64,000 nt of DNA from CALBPI01 sp038521865 (GTDB lineage: Bacteria > Pseudomonadota > Gammaproteobacteria > Steroidobacterales > Woeseiaceae), in assembly GCA_038521865.1 (NCBI GenBank), contig JBCBKO010000003.1, positions 186,001 to 250,000 on the forward strand. The letters run 5' to 3'. Made by a program: the position numbers and the translations under genes. Positions 44,558 to 53,252 of this stretch are shown one piece after another. The first letter of the stretch is position 1. Every line of letters begins with the position of its first letter. The notes beneath the pieces are model-generated. The model was not told where the DNA came from and ran no database searches. It saw only the letters and a list, made by a program, of their open reading frames with translations.

Positions 44558-46608
44558 TCGATTCAGGTGATCCGACACTTCTTGGCGCGACCGTAGTCGA
44601 TGGAGGCGTCAACTTTGCCCTGCACTCGAGCACAGCGGAGCGTGTCCAGCTATGTCTGTTTGACGAGCAAGATCAAGAACGTCGTCTGGATATGTTGGGA
44701 CCACATAACGATGTTTGGCATGGTTTCATCCCGAACATGTCGGCCGGTACTCGTTACGGATATCGCGTCCATGGTCCATGGGATCCAGCACGTGGATTGC
44801 GCCATAACGCGAACAAGCTGCTCATCGACCCCTACGCGCGCGAACTCTCGGGCGAGCTGGTCTGGGATGATTCGATATTCGGCCACATGCTTGAGGACAC
44901 CTATATTCCCAGCACATCAGACAGCGCCGCTTTTGTACCCCGCGGTGTAGTCGTGCCGCCGCTGTCGCTCACCGCGAAAAGGCCGCTAACGTCGTGGTCA
45001 GACACGATCATCTACGAGGCGTCGGTGCGCGCACTCACCGCGCAAGATCATCGGCTCGAAGCGGACATTCGTGGCCGGTTTCTCGGCGCCGCCAGCGACG
45101 AAATTATTGGTCACCTGAAGTCTCTCGGCATAACGGCGCTGGAGCTGTTGCCGATTCATGCCTATGCCGATGAACACTTCCTGGTACAGCGCGGCCTGAA
45201 AAACGCCTGGGGTTACAACACGCTCGCCTTTTTTGCGCCGATGCCGCGGTTTGCGCGAAGTGCCGCTTGCGCCGAATTCGCGCACCTCATCAATCGTCTT
45301 CACGACGCCAACATCGAGGTAATTCTGGATGTGGTTTACAACCACACTGCCGAAGGCGATCTGCGAGGTCCAACCGTGTCATGGCGTGGCATCGACAACC
45401 TCGCCTATTACCGCGTGCTGCCGGAGAACCCGGACCACTATGTGAACGATACCGGCACCGGGAACACCATCAACGCGGACCATCCGGCAACGCGCCAGAT
45501 GATTCTGGATAGTTTGCGTTACTGGGCCGGAACATTTGGTGTGGACGGATTTCGGTTTGACCTCGCGCCGATCCTCGGCAGACACTTCTCCGGGTTCAAC
45601 ACGAACCACCCGCTGCTCGAGCAGATCACCAATGACTCAATCCTCAAACACTGCAAATTGATTGCGGAGCCGTGGGATATCGGCCCGGGTGGTTATCAGC
45701 TTGGTGCGTTCCCAAAGGGCTGGGGAGAGTGGAACGACCGGTACCGGGATACGGCGCGCCAATTCTGGCGTGATGACGAACATCAAACGCCGGCAATGGC
45801 GCGACGGTTACACGGCTCCGCTGACATCTTTGAACGCGCTCTTCGAACACCGGCGGCGAGCGTTAACTATGTAACCGCTCATGACGGGTTTACGCTAAGA
45901 GACCTTGCGAGCTACGAAAGAACGCACAACGAGGCCAACGGCGAGAATAACCTCGATGGGCACAGAGACAATCACTCGACCAATTACGGTGTCGAAGGCC
46001 CTACCGATGACATTGAGATCCTCGCCCATCGACGTAAGCACCGCCTGAATTTGCTTGCGTCCCTGCTGGTCTCGCAAGGTACGCCGATGATCCTCGGGGG
46101 CGACGAGCTCGGCCGCACCCAAGCGGGTAACAACAACGCGTACGCCCAGGACAACGAAACAACCTGGTTCGACTGGCAAGACGTCGATCAGGGATTTCTT
46201 GCTCGGGTACGTGATCTGATTGCATTGCGTAAACACCTGCCCCTGTTACGTCAGCAAGCATATCGCCACGGTCGTTCAACAAACGAAGCCGGGTTGAAGA
46301 ATATCCAATGGCATGCGCCCGACGGCGAGCAACTGGAGGGACTGGACTGGCATCACGCCCGCGCGGTCACGATGCTGCTCGTCGCAACCGAAAACGATGC
46401 ACCGCCTTCCCCGGATCAGGCAGCGGTTGCCGTCAGTTTCAATCCAACGAGCATGGCCGTCGATTTCACGTTACCGCAGATTGCGAGCAGCGGTGCGTGG
46501 GTCCTCAGCGGCTATACAGACATCGAACCGCCTGCACTGCGCGGCTCCGTCGTAGCGCAGGCCGCCCGTAGCACGAGCGTGCTGGCTTGGCTGGGCGGAA
46601 GGCGTTGA
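44554..46608 (+). CDS. glgX: Glycogen debranching enzyme GlgX (isoamylase type)
   Basis: A 684-residue GH13_11 isoamylase-type debranching enzyme that cuts alpha-1,6 branches of phosphorylase-limit glycogen. An N-terminal CBM48-like domain (GVNFALHSSTAERVQLCLFD, HGPWDPARGLRHNANKLLID) precedes the barrel with ELLPIHAYADEHFL, VVYNHTAEGD, GFRFDLAPILGR (nucleophile Asp), IAEPWDIGPGGYQLG (Glu) and VTAHDGFTLRDL. Its start overlaps the glgP stop. Last gene of the operon; 17 bases separate it from the convergent aldehyde dehydrogenase. Confidence 0.96.
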   Translation: MIDSGDPTLLGATVVDGGVNFALHSSTAERVQLCLFDEQDQERRLDMLGPHNDVWHGFIPNMSAGTRYGYRVHGPWDPARGLRHNANKLLIDPYARELSGELVWDDSIFGHMLEDTYIPSTSDSAAFVPRGVVVPPLSLTAKRPLTSWSDTIIYEASVRALTAQDHRLEADIRGRFLGAASDEIIGHLKSLGITALELLPIHAYADEHFLVQRGLKNAWGYNTLAFFAPMPRFARSAACAEFAHLINRLHDANIEVILDVVYNHTAEGDLRGPTVSWRGIDNLAYYRVLPENPDHYVNDTGTGNTINADHPATRQMILDSLRYWAGTFGVDGFRFDLAPILGRHFSGFNTNHPLLEQITNDSILKHCKLIAEPWDIGPGGYQLGAFPKGWGEWNDRYRDTARQFWRDDEHQTPAMARRLHGSADIFERALRTPAASVNYVTAHDGFTLRDLASYERTHNEANGENNLDGHRDNHSTNYGVEGPTDDIEILAHRRKHRLNLLASLLVSQGTPMILGGDELGRTQAGNNNAYAQDNETTWFDWQDVDQGFLARVRDLIALRKHLPLLRQQAYRHGRSTNEAGLKNIQWHAPDGEQLEGLDWHHARAVTMLLVATENDAPPSPDQAAVAVSFNPTSMAVDFTLPQIASSGAWVLSGYTDIEPPALRGSVVAQAARSTSVLAWLGGRR

Positions 46609-46625
46609 CCGCGGGCGCGCTTATG

Positions 46626-48056
46626 CTAGGCAATTTTCGGCACAAATACCGACTTGGTTTCAAGAAATTCTTCGAATCCCAGCACGCCCCACTCGCGCCC
46701 ATTGCCGGACTGCTTATAGCCACCGAATGGCGCCATGATCGAGCCGCCATGCCCATTGATATGAATACTGCCCGCCCGAATTCTCGATGCGATACCGACC
46801 GCTCGCTCCGGGTTGGCCGACTGCACGTAGCCTGCAAGGCCATACGGTGTGTCGTTGGCGATCGCGATCGCCTCGTCCTCATCCGCATAACCGATAATAC
46901 ATAGCACCGGTCCAAAAATTTCCTCGCGAGCGATCGTCATATCGTTCGTGACATTGGCGAAGACCGTCGGTCGAACAAAATACCCCGATGCAAGGCCGTC
47001 GGGACGACCCACCCCACCCGCTACCAGCGTGGCACCTTCGTCAATGCCCTTCTGTATCAATGCCTGAATCTTGTTGAACTGCACTTCGCTGACAACTGGC
47101 CCCATCCGGGTTGTCTCGTCGCGCGGGTCACCCACTACAATTGATTCCGCAACGCCAGCGGCAATCTGCGCGGCCTTCTCCATCTGACCTGCAGGCACGA
47201 GCATGCGCGTTGGCGCGTTGCATGACTGGCCGCTGTTGTTAAATACCTGCTTCGCACCGGAGGCCACCGCAGACTCCAGATCCACATCATCCAAAAGGAT
47301 ATTCGGTGACTTGCCACCGAGCTCCTGCGACACGCGCTTCACCGACTCCGCCGCCGCCTGCGCAACCAGCACACCCGCGCGAGTAGAACCGGTGAAACTC
47401 ATCATGGCGATATCGGGATGTGATGAAAGGCGCGCACCCACGTCCGGGCCAGTACCGTTCACCAAATTAAAAACGCCGGGCGGGACTTCCGCTTCATGCA
47501 AAATGTCGGCAAGCAGCATCGCATCGACGGGCGCGATCTCGCTCGGCTTAAGCACCATTGTGCAACCCGCCGCCAGTGCAGGTGCGACCTTGCAAGCGAT
47601 CTGGTTCTGCGGCCAGTTCCATGGCGTGATCAACCCACAAACACCGATCGCTTCGCGGCTCAGCAGATAGTCGCCTTCATGCGACTGCCATTCGAACGAC
47701 TCAAGAATTTTTCGAATCGCCTTGAAATGCGCAAGACCGCTACCGGCCTGTGCTCGTGTCGCGAACTTCAATGGCGCACCCATCTCGTCGCTGATCGCTT
47801 CCCCGAGTTCTGGCAACTTGGCCTTGTAAATCTCAATGATGCGATCGATCACCGCCAGCCGGGTTTCAACCGTACTGTTAGACCAGCCATCAAATGCAGC
47901 TGTTGCAGCTGCGGCCGCACGATCCACGTCCGCTTCGGAACCGTTGGTGATTCGTGCGTAAGCGACCTCTGTGGCCGGGTTGATAACCTCCAGAACGTTT
48001 TGTGAGGCTGGAGTGATCCACCGTCCGTTGATGTAGAAGTTCAGATAGTCACGCAT
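46626..48056 (-). CDS. Aldehyde dehydrogenase family protein
   Basis: A 476-residue NAD(P)-dependent aldehyde dehydrogenase. Catalytic residues are Asn147 (TPWNWP), Glu245 (QELGGKSPN) and Cys279 (SGQSCNAPTR); FTGSTRAGVL is the cofactor-binding turn. The aldehyde is not predictable. GGAAAG lies 8 bases before the ATG. It is divergent from a TetR regulator, which is the likely repressor, across an AT-rich region with an inverted repeat. Confidence 0.93.
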   Translation of the reverse strand: MRDYLNFYINGRWITPASQNVLEVINPATEVAYARITNGSEADVDRAAAAATAAFDGWSNSTVETRLAVIDRIIEIYKAKLPELGEAISDEMGAPLKFATRAQAGSGLAHFKAIRKILESFEWQSHEGDYLLSREAIGVCGLITPWNWPQNQIACKVAPALAAGCTMVLKPSEIAPVDAMLLADILHEAEVPPGVFNLVNGTGPDVGARLSSHPDIAMMSFTGSTRAGVLVAQAAAESVKRVSQELGGKSPNILLDDVDLESAVASGAKQVFNNSGQSCNAPTRMLVPAGQMEKAAQIAAGVAESIVVGDPRDETTRMGPVVSEVQFNKIQALIQKGIDEGATLVAGGVGRPDGLASGYFVRPTVFANVTNDMTIAREEIFGPVLCIIGYADEDEAIAIANDTPYGLAGYVQSANPERAVGIASRIRAGSIHINGHGGSIMAPFGGYKQSGNGREWGVLGFEEFLETKSVFVPKIA

Positions 48057-48153
48057 CGTTAGCTTTCCGTTGTGTCCAATTCCACTGGGGTGGAATGGTA
48101 ACGCGGGCGCCCGCGCCCTGCAGCCAGCCTATCTCGCAACGTTATTATGTTAA

Positions 48154-48177
48154 TAATTCAATAGATTGATTGAATTA
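48154..48177. promoter_or_regulatory. Inverted repeat in the ALDH / TetR intergenic region
   Basis: Nine-base arms TAATTCAAT and ATTGAATTA flank a 6-base centre in a sharply AT-rich stretch (48140-48250). Its position about 100 bases upstream of both genes fits the operator of the adjacent TetR-type regulator controlling aldehyde dehydrogenase and itself. Confidence 0.5.
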
Positions 48178-48232
48178 ATTTCTCTCTTAATTAATGTTTT
48201 TATTGGAATTTTTAATTTTTTGTACCATTCCC

Positions 48233-48260
48233 TTGCTATTCTTCAATAGCTCTATAGAAT
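48233..48260 (+). promoter_or_regulatory. Candidate promoter of the TetR-type gene
   Basis: TTGCTA and TAGAAT are separated by 16 bases and lie 30 bases before the ATG. An imperfect palindrome TTCAATAGCTCTATAGAA (48242-48259) lies across this spacer and -10, so it may also be a regulator site. Confidence 0.4.
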
Positions 48261-48289
48261 TCGGCGCCATTGAGCACCGAGTGAAACCC

Positions 48290-48892
48290 ATGCCGGACAA
48301 CACAGCACCGCGATACGAGCAACAAAAGCTCGCCGCCATACAGGCGGCCGCTCGCGTATTTGCTGAGCACGGGTACCACGGCGCGAGCACGAAGTTGATC
48401 GCCAATGCGATGGGCATAAAGCAGGGGAGCCTCTACTACTACTTCAAATCAAAGCAGGATGCGCTCGCCGAAGTCTGTCTGTACGGACTTACCGACTATG
48501 TGGAACGACTGCAGCTGATCTCCAGTGCAGAGCAACCATTGGCAGGCCAGATTGTCGCGGTGTTCTCAGCGCATCTGTCCGCGTATCGGGAGCGCAATGA
48601 AGCGCTCAAGGTCTACAACGATGAGCGTCACTACCTACCCGAAGACGCGAGGACAGAAATCAAGCGCCTGGGCTCACTGTACCGGCAAGAGCTTGAAGCG
48701 ATGCTCGAGCGTGCCGTGACAGCAGGTGATCTGAGGGCTGAGGTGGATTGTCATTTCGCCGCACAAGCGATCATCGGCATCGGCAACGCATGGGGTGATC
48801 TCATCGTGCGGGACCCCGAACTCGACATCGTGGCACTGACGCAGAAGTGCTCCGACATGATCATGAATGGTTTCGCGAATCGAAACCGCTGA
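48290..48892 (+). CDS. TetR/AcrR-family transcriptional regulator
   Basis: A 200-residue regulator: the helix-turn-helix spans about 12-60 (AAARVFAEHGYHGASTKLIAN, then GIKQGSLYYYFKSKQDALAEV), and the rest is an all-helical ligand domain of TetR_C type. ATG 48290 is chosen because earlier in-frame starts (48194) give a hydrophobic, AT-rich leader that is not family-like; GTG 48281 is possible. Divergent from the aldehyde dehydrogenase. It lies 30 bases before the sulfate-activation gene, but shared regulation there is not evident. Confidence 0.88.
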   Translation: MPDNTAPRYEQQKLAAIQAAARVFAEHGYHGASTKLIANAMGIKQGSLYYYFKSKQDALAEVCLYGLTDYVERLQLISSAEQPLAGQIVAVFSAHLSAYRERNEALKVYNDERHYLPEDARTEIKRLGSLYRQELEAMLERAVTAGDLRAEVDCHFAAQAIIGIGNAWGDLIVRDPELDIVALTQKCSDMIMNGFANRNR

Positions 48893-48922
48893 ATACAACA
48901 ATACTCAAACGAGGATAACGAC

Positions 48923-50635
48923 ATGGGTGCATTCAAAGAACCACACGGCGGCAAGCTGGTAGAGCTCTACCTGCCGGAAGACAAAGCCGAGGCAATGAAG
49001 ACGGAAGCGAAAGACTTCCCATCATGGGATTTGTCGCCGCGCCAGATCTGCGACCTTGACCTGATGATGTGCGGCGCATTCTCGCCACTGGAAGGGTTCC
49101 TGACCGAAGCCGACTACAACGGGGTCGTTGAGGATATGCGCCTCGAAAGCGGTGTGCTGTGGCCGATGCCAATCACACTGGACGTCAGCGAGACTTTCGC
49201 AGAGGGCGTCAGTGTCGGCGACACCATCGCGTTGCGTGACCAGGAAGGCGTTATTCTTGCAGTGCTCGACGTCAGCGACATCTGGTCACCAGACAAGCAG
49301 CGTGAGGCCGAAAAAGTATTCGGTTCTACCGATGAAGCACATCCAGCTGTCGATTACCTCTTCAACAAGGCAGGCAACGTTTACATCGGCGGTAAAGTGC
49401 GAGGACTCGAGCCACCGACGTTCTACGATTTCAAACTCCTGCGTGACACACCATCCGAGCTCCGCGGTCGATTCCGCAAGTTGGGCTGGCGCAAAGTCGT
49501 AGCGTTCCAAACACGCAACCCGTTACACCGTGCGCACCAGGAACTGACATTCCGCGCAGCTCGCGAGGTAGACGCAAACCTTTTGATCCAACCGGTTGTC
49601 GGCCTGACGAAGCCCGGCGACATCGATCACTTCACTCGTGTGCGCTGCTATGAGCACGTGCTCGAGCAGTATCCGGAACAAACAACCACACTCAGCCTCT
49701 TAAACCTGGCCATGCGGATGGCTGGACCACGCGAAGCGGTCTGGCATGCGTTGATTCGCAAAAACTACGGCTGCACGCACTTTATCGTTGGTCGCGACCA
49801 TGCAGGCCCGGGCAACGACTCGAATGGCAACGCGTTTTACGGGCCGTACGATGCTCAGGACTTGTTCAAAGAGCACGAAGAAGAGATGGGCATCAGTATG
49901 GTGCCGTTCAAGATGATGGTGTATGTCGAGAACAAGGCGGAGTACATGCCGGCCGACGCTACCGCACCGCAGGATCGTGTACTGAACCTCTCCGGCACCG
50001 AGTTCCGCCGCCGACTTCGTGAAGGGCTGGATATTCCTGAGTGGTTCTCTTACCCGAAAGTGGTCGAAGAGCTGCGCCGCGCGTATCCGCCAAAAGACAA
50101 GCAGGGTTTCACCGTGTTTTTCACCGGCCTCTCCGGCAGTGGTAAGTCGACCGTTGCGAACGCATTAATGGTGAAGCTGATGGAACAAGGCAGTCGCCCT
50201 GTGACGCTGCTGGATGGTGACGTCGTTCGTAAAAACCTCTCCAGTGAGCTGACCTTCAGCAAAGAACACCGCGATTTGAACATTCAACGCATTGGTTATG
50301 TGGCAAGCGAAATCACCAAGAATGGTGGTATCGCGATCTGCGCGCCAATTGCGCCCTATGCTGCAACACGCCGCGAAGTGAGAGAAGTCATCAGCGGGCT
50401 TGGCGGCTTTGTCGAAGTCCACGTATCAACACCGATCGAAGTGTGCGAAGCTCGAGACCGCAAAGGACTATACGCAAAAGCACGCGCGGGGCTCATCAAG
50501 GGCTTCACCGGTATCGATGATCCGTATGAAGTACCGGAAAACCCGGAACTCGACATCAACACCGCAGAACTCTCCGCTGATCTCGCTGCACACCGCGTGT
50601 TGCTGACACTCGAGAAGATGGGGTACATCAAGTAA
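48923..50635 (+). CDS. sat/cysC: Bifunctional ATP sulfurylase / APS kinase
   Basis: A 570-residue fusion that turns sulfate into PAPS in two steps. Residues about 1-385 are a homo-oligomer-type ATP sulfurylase with QTRNPLHRAHQEL (His202, His205) and GRDHAGPGND. Residues about 393-570 are APS kinase with the P-loop GLSGSGKS at 402-409 and DGDVVRKNLSSELTFSKEHRD. This order matches fused enzymes of some bacteria, unlike the CysDN type. AACGAGGATAACGAC gives a ribosome site before ATG 48923. It shares one base (TAATG) with the pyrophosphatase gene. Confidence 0.96.
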   Translation: MGAFKEPHGGKLVELYLPEDKAEAMKTEAKDFPSWDLSPRQICDLDLMMCGAFSPLEGFLTEADYNGVVEDMRLESGVLWPMPITLDVSETFAEGVSVGDTIALRDQEGVILAVLDVSDIWSPDKQREAEKVFGSTDEAHPAVDYLFNKAGNVYIGGKVRGLEPPTFYDFKLLRDTPSELRGRFRKLGWRKVVAFQTRNPLHRAHQELTFRAAREVDANLLIQPVVGLTKPGDIDHFTRVRCYEHVLEQYPEQTTTLSLLNLAMRMAGPREAVWHALIRKNYGCTHFIVGRDHAGPGNDSNGNAFYGPYDAQDLFKEHEEEMGISMVPFKMMVYVENKAEYMPADATAPQDRVLNLSGTEFRRRLREGLDIPEWFSYPKVVEELRRAYPPKDKQGFTVFFTGLSGSGKSTVANALMVKLMEQGSRPVTLLDGDVVRKNLSSELTFSKEHRDLNIQRIGYVASEITKNGGIAICAPIAPYAATRREVREVISGLGGFVEVHVSTPIEVCEARDRKGLYAKARAGLIKGFTGIDDPYEVPENPELDINTAELSADLAAHRVLLTLEKMGYIK

Positions 50636-51258
50636 TGAGTGATAAGACCACTTACGCCTACCACCGACCGCATCCCTGGCACGGGCTGCGACCCGGTTCG
50701 GAGGCACCCAACAAGGTCAACGTGTTTGTCGAAATGACACCGTTCGATCACGTGAAGTATGAAATCGATAAGGAAACCGGTTTTATCCATGTCGATCGTC
50801 CCCAACGTACGACAGCGCAGATGCCCTGTCTGTATGGGTTTGTTCCGCAGACTTACTGTGCGGAACGCGTTTGCGCACTTAGCCCACGCTCGGAGCGCGG
50901 CGACAGGGACCCTCTGGATATCTGCGTTTTGAGTGAACGGCCTGTGAATCGTGCTGAGATCACACTGCGCGCCTGGGTTGTGGGTGGCCTTCAAATGGTC
51001 GATAAGGGCGAGGCGGATGACAAGATCATCGCGATTCTCGAGGGTGATTTTGTCCACGGTCACATTCGTGACATTGACGATCTGCCACAGATCGCAATCG
51101 AACGCATCCGCCACTACTTCCTCACTTACAAGATGAAACCGGGAGAGACTCAACCGGTCGAGGGTGTCGAACCCTATGGGCGCGAGCACGCGTTCAAGGT
51201 GATTGAAGCAGCGCAGGAAGACTACATTCGCTACTTCGGCGATCATCCTATCGACTGA
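50635..51258 (+). CDS. ppa: Inorganic pyrophosphatase (family I)
   Basis: A 207-residue soluble pyrophosphatase. The metal-binding signature is DRDPLD (about residues 84-89), with GFIHVDRPQRTTAQMPCLYGFVPQ (about 45-68) preceding it. It has a longer N-terminus than the ~175-residue E. coli enzyme. It hydrolyses pyrophosphate released by ATP sulfurylase, pulling the unfavourable reaction. ATG 50635 overlaps the Sat-CysC stop by one base, so translation is coupled. Confidence 0.94.
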   Translation: MSDKTTYAYHRPHPWHGLRPGSEAPNKVNVFVEMTPFDHVKYEIDKETGFIHVDRPQRTTAQMPCLYGFVPQTYCAERVCALSPRSERGDRDPLDICVLSERPVNRAEITLRAWVVGGLQMVDKGEADDKIIAILEGDFVHGHIRDIDDLPQIAIERIRHYFLTYKMKPGETQPVEGVEPYGREHAFKVIEAAQEDYIRYFGDHPID

Positions 51259-51270
51259 TTGCAGGGGAAT

Positions 51271-51300
51271 AGGCAGCCGGCTGATATAGGCTGGCTGCCT
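51271..51300 (+). terminator. Hairpin after the sulfate-activation genes
   Basis: AGGCAGCC pairs with GGCTGCCT and the stem extends with GU-containing pairs (about 11-12 bp in all). It lies 13 bases after the pyrophosphatase stop. The T-tail is weak (TATCCC), so termination may be partial. Confidence 0.6.
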
Positions 51301-51379
51301 TATCCCAACGGCCAGTAATCCTGCCGTGGACCACGTCCGATGGTATCCTCCTACTATCGTTTTTTTAGGAGCGACCAGA

Positions 51380-52216
51380 ATGCCCAAATCGATTCGACTC
51401 GGACTAGGACTCACAGCACTCACTCTGATGATGGGTACCGCATGGGCCATGCATCACGAAGGAGATGGTCTTGCCAAAGCCATCGCTGCCGACTATCGCG
51501 AAGCGGATCGTGCACGGGACGAATACCGACACCCGATGGAGACGCTCAAATTCTTTGGCATAAAGCCTGGTATGACTGTTGGGGAATACGGACCCGGCGG
51601 CGGCTGGTACACAAAAATACTCGCGCCATGGGTCTCAGCATCGGGCACCTACGTCGCGATCAACGCCGATGTTGAAAAATATCACGCAGGTGCTTCTGCC
51701 GAACGCAATGCAGAGCGCAAGAAATTCCCGCAAACGTTCCCGAATCAAGTGGCAGAGTGGACCGGCCTTTCTGCAGACGCGATCGCAGCAGTTGAGATCG
51801 ATGAGGCCCCGGATTGGGAAGGCAAACTCGATGCCTTCCTGATCTTCCGCAGTCTGCATGGTCTGTCGCGCAAGAACCTGGCTGATGAGACGGCCAAACA
51901 TGCGTACAACTTATTGAAGCCGGGCGGCGTAGTTGGCGTGGTGCAACACCGTGCCAAGGAGTCTGCCGCGTGGGACTACACGCGCGGCCATAATGGCTAT
52001 CTCAAGCAGTCCGAAGTCATCGCTTTGTTCGAGAGCGCAGGTTTCGATCTCGTGCTCGAGAGTGAGATCAATGCGAACGCATCTGATTCGGCGGACTGGG
52101 AAGGGGGCGTCTGGTCCCTGCCCCCCACCTATCGGCATGGGGACAAGGACCGCGCGAAGTATACGGCGGTCGGAGAGAGTGATCGGATGACGCTACTCTT
52201 CCGCAAGCCGGGTTAG
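51380..52216 (+). CDS. Exported methyltransferase-like protein (COG4798-type)
   Basis: A 278-residue protein with a cleavable signal peptide (residues 1-23, IRLGLGLTALTLMMGTAWA). The mature part has a class I methyltransferase-like motif, VGEYGPGGGWYTKIL, and later LKPGGVVGVVQHRAK. The first glycine loop is close to the SAM site, but SAM is cytoplasmic, so enzymatic methylation in the periplasm is doubtful. AGGAG lies 8 bases before ATG 51380; an in-frame ATG at 51326 lacks such support and would hide the signal peptide. I know the family only as uncharacterised. Convergent with the CheX-like gene. Confidence 0.8.
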   Translation: MPKSIRLGLGLTALTLMMGTAWAMHHEGDGLAKAIAADYREADRARDEYRHPMETLKFFGIKPGMTVGEYGPGGGWYTKILAPWVSASGTYVAINADVEKYHAGASAERNAERKKFPQTFPNQVAEWTGLSADAIAAVEIDEAPDWEGKLDAFLIFRSLHGLSRKNLADETAKHAYNLLKPGGVVGVVQHRAKESAAWDYTRGHNGYLKQSEVIALFESAGFDLVLESEINANASDSADWEGGVWSLPPTYRHGDKDRAKYTAVGESDRMTLLFRKPG

Positions 52217-52222
52217 ACGTAG

Positions 52223-52696
52223 TCAGGTGACGAGGAAGCTCAGGCGCCCTTCGCCATAGGAGGGCACCTTGAGCTGAAAACCTATCGGCGTTCCGTTCGC
52301 CGCGAGCTCTCCGACAAATTCGCTGGCCTCACCGGGGCCCAGCGTTTTGTCGAGACGGAGGTGCTGGTCGTCTTTTTCGGTCATGAGCAAGCGTGAGCAA
52401 ATGTTCATGACTTCATAGAAATTGGCGCTAATCGCCTCACTGATATCGTTGCTGTTGACCATGTCCTGAGCAGTGGCCGCAGGAATCATCGAGAGCGCAG
52501 CGCCGGCATAAGCGACAAATGCAGGATCGCCCCCGCCTATTGCGACAAGCTTGTCGTTGTCATCGATATAGGTCGCCACATACTGGCCTGAGAAATCATC
52601 GGCGTCAGTGCCGCTGACTCCCAGGTCCTCACCCAGAATGATACCCAGCAGCTCAGCTACCGCGGTGGTCTCGGGTACTACAAATGTCGTGCTCAT
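52223..52696 (-). CDS. CheX/CheC-like chemotaxis phosphatase (candidate)
   Basis: A 157-residue protein next to CheY. The segment NFYEVMNICSRLL contains ExxN, and exactly 22 residues separate that Asn from Pro in GPGEAS. This fits the E-x2-N-x22-P core of CheC/FliY/CheX phosphatases; the Asp/Ser usually found four residues before the Glu is Ala here. The hydrophobic preceding part (AFVAYAGAALSMIP) resembles their fold. An ideal ribosome site (AGGAGGCC) precedes ATG 52696, and the gene lies 20 bases after cheY in the same direction. I infer CheY-phosphate dephosphorylation or binding; homology was not searched. Confidence 0.65.
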   Translation of the reverse strand: MSTTFVVPETTAVAELLGIILGEDLGVSGTDADDFSGQYVATYIDDNDKLVAIGGGDPAFVAYAGAALSMIPAATAQDMVNSNDISEAISANFYEVMNICSRLLMTEKDDQHLRLDKTLGPGEASEFVGELAANGTPIGFQLKVPSYGEGRLSFLVT

Positions 52697-52716
52697 GATC
52701 GGCCTCCTGCCGAGCG

Positions 52717-53079
52717 TTAGTTCAAAAACTTGCCGACCACTTTCTCAAATGAATCGACAGTAAAGGGTTTTGCGATCAGGAATTGTGCGCCGGCGTCCGT
52801 TGCCCGTTTGCGCATTTCGGTTCCCGCTTCGGTGGTCACGAACCCGAACGTGGTCTCGACACCTTCCGAGCGCAGTGTTTCCAACAATTCGATACCTGTC
52901 ATGTTGGGCATGTTCCAATCACAAAAGATGAGGTCGGGTTCTGATTCCCGAATCATGCCTAACGCGACGGCGCCGTCCTCGGCCTGAACCACGTCTTTTG
53001 TGGCTACACCCGCCTGGCGGAGTGTGCGCAACATCATCATGCGCATCGCTGCGCTATCGTCGACCACGAGTATTTTCAT
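52717..53079 (-). CDS. cheY: CheY-like single-domain response regulator
   Basis: A 120-residue receiver domain alone. The phospho-acceptor is Asp54 in FCDWNMP; the acidic pair is in VVDDS, and Lys104 lies in IAKPF, with Thr82/83 in FVTTEAG. Such proteins bind the flagellar switch or act as phosphate sinks. It is followed by the CheX-like gene (20 bases) and lies opposite the HDOD gene. No CheA is in the window. Confidence 0.9.
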   Translation of the reverse strand: MKILVVDDSAAMRMMMLRTLRQAGVATKDVVQAEDGAVALGMIRESEPDLIFCDWNMPNMTGIELLETLRSEGVETTFGFVTTEAGTEMRKRATDAGAQFLIAKPFTVDSFEKVVGKFLN

Positions 53080-53252
53080 TAATCACCCATTTCGGCGTTG
53101 CAATTAACAGTAGTGCTTTGAGCTGCGTGCACTGACGCGCCCGTAGTCCCGATAGCGACCGCAGTTTCAATCGCTTTAGCAAATTCGCACTTCGAAAATC
53201 CCGTTCAATTAATCCCTATTGGTGCCGCTGGCTTGAATATCCTGCAAAAGTT

